Below are positions 20,001 through 32,000 of a DNA stretch of 64,000 bases, in pieces (positions within the stretch are counted from its first letter, which is position 1; each line of letters begins with the position of its first letter). The notes under the pieces are model-generated. The model did no database searches. It was not told the origin of the DNA and was given only the letters and a program-made list of their open reading frames with translations. The position numbers and the translations under genes were made by a program. Source of the DNA: Palaemon carinicauda (taxonomy: Eukaryota; Arthropoda; Malacostraca; Decapoda; Palaemonidae); NCBI RefSeq assembly GCF_036898095.1, contig NC_090765.1, positions 36,524,028 through 36,588,027 on the forward strand, written 5' to 3'.

Positions 20001-23000
20001 CACGGTTTGGTGAAGTATTTCTCTAAAATTTGCAGCTATTCGCTATACTGGAAACTTCTATATTAGCTTAGTTAGCTTTTGGAATTAATTTGATTAATTA
20101 TGGTGACGAAGAGAGTATGAACTCTCTTTCACCTTTAAATGGCCGACCCTTCCCTTAGACGGAAGTGTTGGTGTCTAAGAGAGTATAGACTCTCTTTCTT
20201 AATTTTGCTTAACAAAAGTTATAGATTTATTTTATATCTCTCCGCCTCTTATAGGCCTCTTCGATTAACTTCCTTTTATTATAAACTTATTAAAATTAAT
20301 TTTTATATTTGTTTATATTCGACCTTCCTAATAGTAGGCGGTCTTTTCTTGGTACCGAAGTTAATTAACATTGAGCCCGTCATTTCGGTTTTACCTGTTA
20401 ACATATTATGCTATTTTAATGTCTTTGAAAGAATTTCTTTGATAGTCTCGTACTGTTTTCAAAGTTGAACTAACGTTTTGTTTTGTCTCTGCAGTTGTTG
20501 ACGTTCAGAACGTTCAACTTGCGCTCTATCGTTACGATAGAGAAAGAATTTTCACGGTTTCACGTTGTAGTAAGAGTAACCGTGTCTAGCGTTTTGTTCA
20601 TTCTTTCTTAACTTAATGGTTTTAATCCTAATAAAGGAACTTTTCATTTTGGGAAATATTTCAGTTTTTTCCTTTAACAATAATATGTTTTAACGATATA
20701 TATGATTGGGCTCTTCTCTCAGGTTCTAAGTCAAGAAAGAGAGAGAGAGAGAGAGATAGAGACGGAGGGAGAAAGAGGAGGATAAACGTTTCATTCAAGC
20801 GAGTAACGTTATTATCGTTTTTGCTCTTCTCCCTAGTCTCTTTAGGGGAAGAAGGTAAACGTGTCTAGAGTGATCTAGTGTTTAGTCTCTTTCCAGCCAC
20901 TGAATTATTTATCTTTCATTAGATTTTTCTGTTACATTGTAATTCTGTTTTCGCAATTACTAACTTTTGAGAAAGGATAGAATTGCGTGTTTCAGGTACA
21001 AACCACTTAAAGTTTCGAGTTCAGTGAAATAAGTGCAAACAGAAAATCAAAGTGATAAGTGATTAGCGCAAAGTGTGTCAGTGTTGTGCGTGAGGGTACT
21101 TCTGTGCGCGCCAGTCGTCCTCCCAGTCCGGGACCTCTTGCAAGCTCCCAAGCCCAGGGGAGAAGCAATGTCGAAGGGCAAAACGGTTCAGCAGGCCTTG
21201 ATCGGCGCACAGAAGTATTCTCGGTGGTTGCGGGCGTGTCTTACCGAGACCGTCACTCCCACCCGCAGACGATTGAGCCCTTATTTTGCTCGTCTGCAGA
21301 AGAAATTAAGGGGAGAAAACGCTGGTCTCAGGTCTCAAGACCTCTTAAACGTAAAGTCCAGACCTATGCCAGACGTACGAAGTTAGAGTTCAATAACCCG
21401 GATGCAGTCATTGGGTTAGCTCTGACTCTCCTCAGTCATCAGTTGAATGCACTCCGCCTAAGAGGAGTAAGGTTCTGCCGCAACAGATCTCTGCTGTTAA
21501 GGCTTTACCTCAGCAGACCTTAGTGTCTGCCGACCCCAAGTTGACTCTACTGCAGTCCATGCAGTCACAACTTTCGGTCTTGATGCGTGAGTGTCGGGCT
21601 GAGAAGGTTGCGCCTCCGCCTGCGCTCGCTCCGCCTGCGCTCGCTCCGCCTGCGCTCGCTCCGCCTGCGCTCGCTCCGCCTGCGCTCCCTCCGCCTGCGC
21701 TCGCTCCGCCTGACCGCAGTACCGCCTGCCAGGCGTACGATGTTGAGCCACGTTATGAGTTTACTGATCCCAGTGGTGTGCAGCTCCCTCCGCCTTCCTT
21801 AAGGCAACCTCAGCAATGGGAACAGGAGGCTTATACCTCTCTTCCTCCGCTTCCACTTGCTGTTCCACCAGTGAGGCAACACTCGCTTGAGGTACAACAA
21901 CCTCTCCCATCCATGAGTCAGTCTCCTCAGCTCTCGCTGCAGCGAGCTCAACCCTCCTCAAGGCAAGCACCTCAACACCTTAGCCTTGCGCCTCAGGAGC
22001 CTCAACTTGCGAGACTTTTACTGCGTTCTGCGCAGCCACTACCTTTTCGCTCTCAGCTCACACCGCAGGAACCTCAACTCGTTCCTCAGGAACTTGCTAC
22101 TGCGCATCCGCCAACCACTCAGCAAGCGCAACCCTTGAGTTCAGCCACTCATGCCAGGAGTCAGCCTCCTCCACCCATGCGCCTACCTTCTGCTACTTCC
22201 TTTGATCAGCCTTTGCAGACTGAGCCTCAGGTGTTCCCTCAACAGAGTCTTGAAGAGGAAACCACAACTATTGTTGTTCCAGCTCGTTCTGACTCTGCTG
22301 TTCAGCATACCTTACCTCCATTTTCAAACATTTTGATAATGGAGGTTATTTGTATTTTTAACAATATCGCAAAATATGGCAAAAATATGAATCATGAGTT
22401 ATGAATATAAGATAAATATTATGTTGATATTAAAACCCCATGCAAGCATGCATAAAGCACTCTAGCACTGGTCATGGAATTTCTGAGAAATGTTAAACGC
22501 CATGCACACGCTCTGCTTACCTTACAGCATGCTCTACATACAGCATGCTCTGCTTACAGCATGCTCTGCATACAACATGCTCTGCATACAGCATGCTCTG
22601 CATTCAGCATGCTCTGCATACAACATGCTCTGCATACAGCATGCTCTGCATTCAGCATGCTCTGCATACAACATGCTCTACATACAGCATGCTCTGCATA
22701 CAGCATACTCTGCATACAACATGCTCTGCATACCTTACCGCATGCTTCTCAGTCACACATCTTTGGTTGTTGCCAACTCACTAGACTGTCAAGCAGTTTC
22801 ATAATGTTGCCTTTTAGTCTGCTGCTTTTGCACCAGTGAAACCCTCACTGAGAGAACTTAGCTTTTCTAGGATATGGTCCCTGTAGATGAGAAAGTTCTT
22901 TTCTCCCTCCTTCTGATATTCCCTTGAGGACTCTGTCATTTGGAGGGAGCCTTTAGCTGCGTAGCCTCCTATGGACTTTTATTTAAGCATAACATGCTTC

Positions 23001-26000
23001 CAGGGAAGGTAATGGTTCCACTTCAGTCGCTAATCCCGTCTGTTACCACACCTGCTCCCATAGACCTTGAGCTGTGTTGCAAGACATGCAGTCCAAGCTT
23101 AGTCCTTGTTAGAGGATTATTTGTTTACGGAGTCAATGTGTCACGGGGAAGACGTTCAACAACCAGCAGAAGTGACTTGTTGTGACGCAGTGCGGCAACC
23201 TCAGCAACCCGATAAGGAGTTGTCTGTACGACCCAGACAGTCTAGACAGATTCGGGTTGTCACTGTACTTCCTCGCTTGCCCATGGTTGACAGTTCACAG
23301 ACTGTGCAGCAGTACCATGATCTTGTGTCCGGCTCCGCAGACGACTGGCTTTTAAGAGCTCCCACAAGTCGTCGCTGTCTGGAGATTTTCAATGGACTAT
23401 GGATCTGACCAAGGAACTGGGCCTCCTGGTCAATTTTGAGGAGTCTCAGCTCGTCCCATCCCAGACCATTGTCTCCTTGGGTATGGATCTTCAGAGTCGA
23501 GCTTTTCGGGCTTTTCCGTCGGCCCCAAGGATCTTCCAAGCCCTAGAATGCATCCAGAGCATGCTGAGAAGGAACCGATGCTCAGTCAGGTAGTGGATGA
23601 GTCTAACAGGGACACTTTCATCGCTGGCCCTGTTCATCGTGTTAGGGAGACTCCACCTCCCCCCCCCTTCAGTATCATCTAGCTGCTCACTGGATAAAGG
23701 ACATGACGCTAGAGACGGTCTCAGTTCCTGTTTCCGAAGAGAGGAGGTCTTCTCTCGCGTGGTGTAAGAACAGCTTTCTTCTCAAGGAAGTCTACCTTTG
23801 GCTGTTCAGAAACACGACCGCCGTCTCCTCTCGGACGCATCGGACACGGGCTGGGGTGCGACTTTGGACGGACAAGAATGCTCGGGAACATGGAATCAGG
23901 AGCAAAGGACACTTCACATCAATTGCAAGGAGTTGTTGGCGGTTATTCTGGCCTTGATAAACTTCAAGTCCCTCCAGCTTAACAAAGTGGTGGAGGTGGA
24001 CTCTGACAACACCACAGCCCTGGGTTACATCTTCAAGCAGGGAGGGACTCTTTCGTGGAAGTTGTTCTAGATCGCAAGGGACCTACTCATCTGGTCTAAA
24101 GATCGAAAGCTAACTGGTAACGAGGTTCATTCAGGGCGGTATGAATGTCATGGCAGATCACCTCAGCCGGAAGGGTCAGGTCATCCCCACAGAGTGGACC
24201 CTTCTCAAGAATGTTTGCAGCAGACTTTGGGCCCTGTGGGGTCAGCCAACCATAGATCTGTTCGCTACCTCGATAACCTAGAGACTCCTGTTGTATTGTT
24301 CTCCGATTCCAGACCCAGCAGCAGTTCACGTGGATGCTTTTCTGCTGGATTGGTTCCATCTCGACCTGTATGCATTCCCGCCGTTCAAGATTGTCAACAG
24401 GGTACTTCAGAAGTTCTCCTCTCACAAAGGGACACGGCTGACGTTGGTTGGCTCCGCTCTGGCCCGCGAGAGAATGGTTCTTAGAGGTACTGCAATGGCT
24501 GGTCGACATTCCCAGGACTCTTCCTCTAGGAGTGAACCTTCTAAGTCTACCTCACGTAAAGAAGGTACACCCAATCCTCCACGCTCTTCGTCTGACTGCC
24601 TTCAGACTTTCGAAAGACTCTCAAGAGCTAGGGGCTTTTCGAAGGAGGCAGCCAGAGCGATTGCCAAAGCAAGGAGAACATCCACTCTCAGAATCTATCA
24701 GTCTCAAGGGGAAGTCTTCCGTAGCTGGTACAAGACCAATGCAGTTTCCTCAACCAGTACCACTGTAACCCAGATTGCTGACTTCCTGTTATATCTAAGG
24801 AAAGTAAGATCCCTTTCAGCTCCTACGATCAAGGGTTACAGAAGTATGTTGGCAGCGGTTTTCCGCCACAGAGGCTTGGATCTTTCCACCAACAAAGATC
24901 TACAGGACCTCCCTAGGTCTTTTGAGACCTCAAAGGAACGTCGGTTGTCCACTCCAGGCTGGAATCTAGACGTGGTCCTAAGGTTCCTTATGTCATCAAG
25001 ATTTGAACCTCTCCAATCAGCCTCTTTTTAGGACCTCACATTAAAAACTCTTTTCCTCGTGTGCTTGACAACAGCTAAAAGAGTAAGTGAGATCCACGCC
25101 TTCAGCAGGATCATTGTTTTCACATCTGAAACGGCTACATGTTCCTTGCAGCTCGGTTTTTGCTAAACGAGCTTCCTTCTCGTCCTTGGCCTAAGTCGTT
25201 CGAGATCCCAAGCCTGTCCAACTTGGTGGGGAATGAACTGAAGAGAGTACTTTGCCCAGTTAGAGCTCTTAGGTACTATCTAAAAAGGTCTTAACCTTTA
25301 CAAGGACAATCAGAAGCCTTATAGTGTGCTATCAAGAAACCTTCTTTTCCAAGTTCTAAGAACTCAGTTTCTTACTATTCAGGCTTCTGATTAGAGAAAC
25401 ACATTCTCATCTGAAGGAAGAAGACCTTGCTTTGCTGAAGGTAAGGACACATGAAGTGGGAGCTGTGGCTACTTCAGTGGCCTTCAAACAGAGCCATTCT
25501 CTGCAGAGTGTTATGGATGCAACCTATTGGAGAAGCAAGTCAGTGTTCGCATCATTCTATCTCAAAGGTGTCCAGTCTCTTTACGAGTACTGCTACACCC
25601 TGGGACCATTCGTAGCAACGAATGCAGTAGTAGGCGAGGGCTCAGCCACTACATTCCCATAATCCCATAACCTTTTAACCTTTCTCTTGAATACTTTTTA
25701 TGGGTTGTACGGTCGGCTAAGAAGCCTTCCACATCCTTGTTGATTTGGCGGGTGGTCAATTCTTTCTTGAGAAGCGCCGAGGTTAAAGGTTGTGATGAGG
25801 TCCTTTAGTATGGGTTGCAGCCCTGTATACTTTAGCACCTTTGAGTTGATTCAGCCTTCCAAGAGGAACGCTGCGCTCAGTAAGGAAGACGATCTTATTA
25901 AAGGCAGAGTAACGGTTCAAGTCGACTTCCTTACCAGGTACTTATTATTTCATTGTTATTGTGGATAACTGATTATATGAAATACGGGATACTTAGCTAT

Positions 26001-29000
26001 CCTTTAGTCTTGTACACTGGTTTTTCACCCACCCCCCTGGGTGTGAATCAGCTACATGATTATCGGGTAAGTTTAATATTGAAAAATGTTATTTTCATTA
26101 GTAAAATAAATTTTTGAATATACTTACCCGATAATCATGATTTAATTGACCCACCCTTCCTCCCCATAGAGAACCAGTGGACCGAGGAAAAAGTGAGGTG
26201 GCGTCAACAACAAGTACTGTAGTACCTGGCCACAGGTGGCGCTTGTGAGTACACCCCCTTCTAGTATAGTGATAGCTGGCGTATCCCTCCCGTAGAATTC
26301 TGTCGGGCAACGGAGTTGACAGCTACATGATTATCGGGTAAGTATATTCAAAAATTTATTTTACTAATGAAAATAACATATTTACACAGCCAACTGGAAA
26401 AAAAAAGATCCTTGAGTATATTGCTTAATTATCTTACTCTAAATCTTTGACAGTGTATATCAAAACAGTGTGTCATTATCAGTCTACATGTGTGTTGGCA
26501 GTTGCAACCAGCCAACCTGCAAATATATTTGTAGTTGCAATCAGTGGGTTGATAGAAAGATAGAAATACATTTTGTTATTACACTAATAACAACCTATTG
26601 TAAACGGTAGTTTCTGCCCTCCCTTCTTATCTGTTGGTTGATGTTGATATTATTAGTGTAAAATTATAGTACTGAAAGGTTTAGTGACTTATCAACTGCG
26701 ACAGCTAATAGTTGGTACTGTTGAACAGGTCTTTTTTTGTAAATTATTGTATTAGGTTCATTTTTTTTTAAATTGTGTCCATATATAAGACCTTTGTGTA
26801 AATTAGAATTTTCATATAGAAAAAGAAGTAAATTACTGGACATTTCCTTAGTTTTTAAGTATTTGAAGGTTATTTTGAATTTGTAAATGCTGTAACTAAG
26901 TCTCAGTTCTTGTTATTTATTTGTTACCAAAATGATATGTTCACAATTTGTGGATAGTTTAAAATTATTTATAGATAGTGAGTAGTACATTATAGAACCT
27001 TTTGTGATTATATGGATAAGCACAATCCTTATACTGTAATTTAATTTGCTTCTATAACTAAGAAATAGTTCTTATTTGCCAGATATATTTTACAGGTTTC
27101 AAACTTTATGTGACAAATCTTGTAGTACATTATAGAACCTTTTGTGATTATATGGATAAGCACAATCCTTATACTGTAATTTAATTTGCTTCTATAACTA
27201 AGAAATAGTTCTTATTTGCCAGATATATTTTACAGGTTTCAAACTTTATGTGACAAATCCAAGATTGTGTGTTAAAGGTATTTATGATAATAGTAGCAAC
27301 AGAGTTCTCAAGTACTGTAGACCATAATTCCTTTGGTTTGTTTGTAAAAATTACCCCCTTTTATTTTTAGGTAATAAAAGGTTTTGCTGGGAGCAGTTGG
27401 CCATATTTAGGTACAAACCTTACTTCACTTCATCTTGGTCCATGCCACAATTTCACTCATCAAACATGGATAAATATTGGCAGTATGAAAAGTAAGTGTT
27501 TTATGTTGAACATGGTTAAATTGACAAAATTTTAGGATGTAGTTGATTGTTAAATCAAAATTCAATATTAGTAGAGGAAACCTTTGTCACAGTAATTTTT
27601 AACATTCAAGAACCTCCTTTGCTTACTCTAACTCCTGCATATGACAGCAGCTTCACCATCAGTTATCTTTGTAATTCTAGAATGTCAGCTATATTGCCCC
27701 TTCCCAGGTATAACATTGTCCCAGATTTCTAGAATTTGGCGAGAAGATACAAACAATCGTGCAATCATCAATTCGTATTCTATGCATTGCTTTGAAAGTT
27801 TGTAAACATACCTCAGGTTAGATTGTTGCGCATGCTAAGCAAGGAGATTGTTATATATTCTTTAGTTCTGTCATTATCATTTTTAAAATACAAAGGGAGG
27901 AAATATACAAATCTATAAACAGTATTAATCAAGATTTCTCCATATTTTTTCTGGTAGTCTAAAACTTTTTATGGTCATTGATTATTTGAAAGACAATATA
28001 GGAGCTATCATTATGGGAAATTTTCATGTTTTTTTTAATATATTTTGTTTCTTTTTTACAGATCTCAGAGCTCTGTGGTTGGAAGAGGGAGGAACATCTA
28101 ATGATAATCATATGGTTGAAGCTATAAGCCACCTATCTCAGTTGCGTCGTTTGTGCCTTTTTAATTTTATGGTCGGAGTGAAATTGGGTATTGCTTTAAA
28201 GAGGCTGACAAAATTGGAACGTCTGTTTGTTCTTCAGAGTTCATCTGGTGAGGTAAGTAGTCTTTGATTAATTGAATTATGATTTTTTTATTGGATTGCA
28301 TCTAATATAGTTATCTCAGCCAACAAATATTTAAAGAAGTAAGGGTGTCTGCAATGCCAACTTTTGGTTCATATATTTAACCAAAGTTGAATGTCTTAGT
28401 GGTTTATTTTCATGAAATAAATTTGATTTGATATTGATACTATATTTGTTACTTTTACAGAGTAGAAAATACTGTAACTGTAATTGAAAAAACATTAAAA
28501 ACACTAATTTAAGCACAGTTGGCTTCATGTATTTTAAGTACAGTTTTCTTCATGTATTTTGATGCACAATATGGTAATTTTAGGCAATTCTCAGCAACTT
28601 TGTAATGTGACTAAAAGAAAAATTACATTTACGAAATGGTATAATGAGGTCAATTTAGTCACTTGAAACACCAGAATTGAAGAGACAGTGAAAGCTGGAA
28701 ATGGAAGGTTGTTAAAAGGAGAGGAGGCAAGGAAAAGGTGGGCGGAATATTTTGAAAGTTTGCTGAATGTTGAGGATGATAGGGAGGCAGATATAATTGC
28801 TGTTCCAGGTGTTGAGGTGCCAGTGATGGGAGATGAGAATGAGAGAGGGATTACAATAGAGGAAGTGAGGAGAGCACTAGATGAAACGAGAGTAGGAAAA
28901 GCATCTGGTATGGATGGTGTGAAAGCTGAGATGTTGAAGGAAGGGGGTGTGACTGTACTTGGATGGTTGGTGAGATTGTTTAATGTGTGTTTTGTGTTGT

Positions 29001-32000
29001 CAATGGTACCAGTAGATTGGGTCTGTGCATGCATTGTACCACTATATAAGGGTAAGGGAGATGTGCATGAGTGTTGTAATTCAAGAGGTATTAGTTTGTT
29101 GAGTGTAGTTGGAAAAGTGTATGGTAGAGTACTGATTAATAGGATTAAGGATAAAACAGAGAATGCAATCTTGGAAGTACAGGGTGGTTTTAGAAGAGGT
29201 AGGGGTTGTATGAATCAGATTTTTACAGTTAGGCAGATATGCGAGAAATATTTAGCAAAAGGTAAGGAGGTGTATGTTGCGTTTATGGATCTGGAGAAAG
29301 CATATGATAGAGTTGATAGGGAAGCAATGTGGAATGTGATGAGGTTATATGGAGTTGGTGGAAGGTTGTTGCAAGCAGTGAAAAGTTTCTACAAAGGTAG
29401 TAAAGCATGTGTTAGAATAGGAAATGAAGTGAGCGATTGGTTTCCGGTGAGAGTGGGGCTGAGACAGGGATGTGTGATGTCGCCGTGGTTGTTTAACTTG
29501 TATGTTGATGGAGTGGTGAGAGAGGTGAATGCTCGAGTGCTTGGACGAGGATTAAAACTGGTAGGCAAGAATGATCATGAATGGGAGGTAAATCAGTTGT
29601 TGTTTGCGGATGATACTGTACTGGTAGCAGACACAGAAGAGAAGCTTGACCGACTAGTGACAGAATTTGGAAGGGTGTGTGAGAGAAGGAAGTTGAGAGT
29701 TAATGTGGGTAAGAGTAAGGTTATGAGATGTACGAGAAGGGAAGGTGCTGCAAGGTTGAATGTCATGTTGAATGGAGAGTTACTTGAGGAGGTGGATCAG
29801 TTTAAGTACTTGGGGTCTGTTGTTGCAGCAAATGGTGGAGTGGAAGCAGATGTACGTCAGAGAGTGAATGAAGGTTGCAAAGTGTTGGGGGCAGTTAAGG
29901 GAGTAGTAAAAAATAGAGGGTTGGGCATGAATGTAAAGAGAGTTCTATATGAGAAAGTGATTGTACCAACTGTGATGTATGGATCGGAGTTGTGGGGAAT
30001 GAAAGTGATGGAGAGACAGAAATTGAATGTGTTTGAGATGAAGTGTCTGAGGAGTATGGCTGGTGTATCTCGAGTAGATAGGGTTAGGAACGAAGTGGTG
30101 AGGGTGAGAACAGGTGTAGGAAATGAGTTAGCGGCTAGAGTGGATATGAATGTGTTGAGGTGGTTTGGCCATGTTGAGAGAATGGAAAATGGCTGTCTGC
30201 TAAAGAAGGTGATGAATGCAAGAGTTGATGGGAGAAGTACAAGAGGAAGGCCAAGGTTTGGGTGGATGGATGGTGTGAAGAAAGCTCTGGGTGATAGGAG
30301 GATAGATGTGAGAGAGGCAAGAGAGCGTGCTAGAAATAGGAATGAATGGCGAGCGATTGTGACGCAGTTCCGGTAGGCCCTGCTGCTTCCTCCGGTGCCT
30401 TAGATGACCGCGGAGGTAGCAGCAGTAGGGGACTCAGCAGTATGAAGTTTCATCTGTGGTGGAAATGTGGGAGGTTGGGCTGTGGCACCCTAGCAGTACC
30501 AGCTGAACTCGGCTGAGTCCCTGGTTAGGCTGGAGGAACGTAGAGAGTAGAGGTCCCCTTTTTTGTTTTGTTTCTTGTTGATGTCGGCTACCTCCCAAAA
30601 TTGGGGGAAGTGCCTTTGGTATATGTATGTATGTATGAAACACCAGAGTATTATTGTTATTCTTGTTTTGTGCTCTTCAAAGGATTAATACTGTACAATG
30701 ATATTCCTTTTATCTACACAAATTCTTTTTATGGTTTTGTTAAAATTGGTATTTGCATCAATTTTATGATTAAACATTTTTTAACAGGAAAGTATGGGAG
30801 TAAAGAACCACAACATGTTAGCTGTAACAGAACATCTGAAATATGTTGACGAGTTAGTTTGGGCAGTTTCCTCACAGGATGTCAAAGTCATCAATGGCGT
30901 GGATCACATGCATATATCAAGCCCAAAAGTTAAGGTATGGTTAACATTTACTTTTTAAATTGAGTTTTAAAAATTTTATAATGTTGTTATTTTAAAAGTA
31001 GAATTTTTTTCACTCATTTATAGTACTTAGTAACCAAATTCCATTAGAATGATAAATAATAGTTTCATGCTTTAAATTGTTTGAATAGATTTTGAAGATC
31101 CCACACCCTTCAATACCTCTATTGTATTATTCTTATAATTATAATTCTTTCCCAATATGCATATGCTATATACTTTGAAACTGGAGTTTTGGTGCAAAAT
31201 AAAAGTAGAATTGGGTTTTTCTCAAGACATTGACCAACTCAAGTTAGTGAGCCAAATTCACCATTGTAGTACTTAGTCACAAATTCCATTAGAATGATAA
31301 AAAATTGTTTTATGCTTTAAATTGTTTGAATAGATTTTAAAGATCCCACACCCTTCAATGCCTTTATTGTATTATTTTTATAATTATAATTCTTTCCCAC
31401 TATTCATGTGCTATATTCTTTGAAACTGGAGTTTTGGTGCAAAATAAAGGTAGAATTGGGTTTTTCTCGGGACATTGACCAACTCAAGTTAGTGCCCCAA
31501 ATTCACGTTTATAAGGTGTGTAAAAGTGTTTGTTCACAAAACATAATTACTTCTATGAATCTTCCTGAAGTTAAACTGCTTTCTTCTTGAAGTTGGTTAA
31601 ATGTTGACATTACTCACAAACTGAAAATTTTGTTGTAATTGCCCTACCCCCCATAGTGTTGTATTGACATCATATGGTGGTGTATGGCAATATAGTACTA
31701 TCGTGTGGGTAGATCATCTCTTTTTGTCCTTCTGTTGTTTCTTTGCCAAACGTTCATTAGATTTTTTTCATGTTTCAGATTGTGATTTTTTACTAGGAAG
31801 TTCATGAAAAAATGCAATTTTTTAAAATAAAGTGGATGTCTTCTGGCTTTGCTGTCTTTTTGTGAAAGATATTCTTGGAATTTATTGTTGGGTGATGGTG
31901 ATCCTCAGTCTCTCTGCATCACCTGCAGGGGGGCAAACTTGTGATTTGAATAACCTTTGTGAAGAATGTAGTTTCCTCTCAGTTCTTCTTATGAAGGATT

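Larger units (their letters stand above)
19772..26383 (+). mobile_element. DIRS-like copy 3, non-autonomous (family 1)
   Basis: Complete element of 6.6 kb with the same termini and the same internal deletion as copy 2, in the same orientation and the same host intron. Keeps the full leader (19946-21058), a longer VNTR and a gag ORF with a PPALA repeat. Left flank ATGCACAGGGA and right flank ACACAGCCAACTGG are unrelated to the flanks of copy 2, so it arose by an independent insertion rather than by tandem duplication. Confidence 0.92.

Noticed and set aside
21497..21751. - strand AQAERAQAERAQ coiled-coil ORF
   Set aside because: Antisense shadow of the 15-bp repeat in the gag ORF of copy 3.
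22490..22839. Three overlapping frames encoding CSAYSMLCIQHALHT-type repeats
   Set aside because: Produced by a 16-bp tandem array that is open in all three frames; listed as a repeat.
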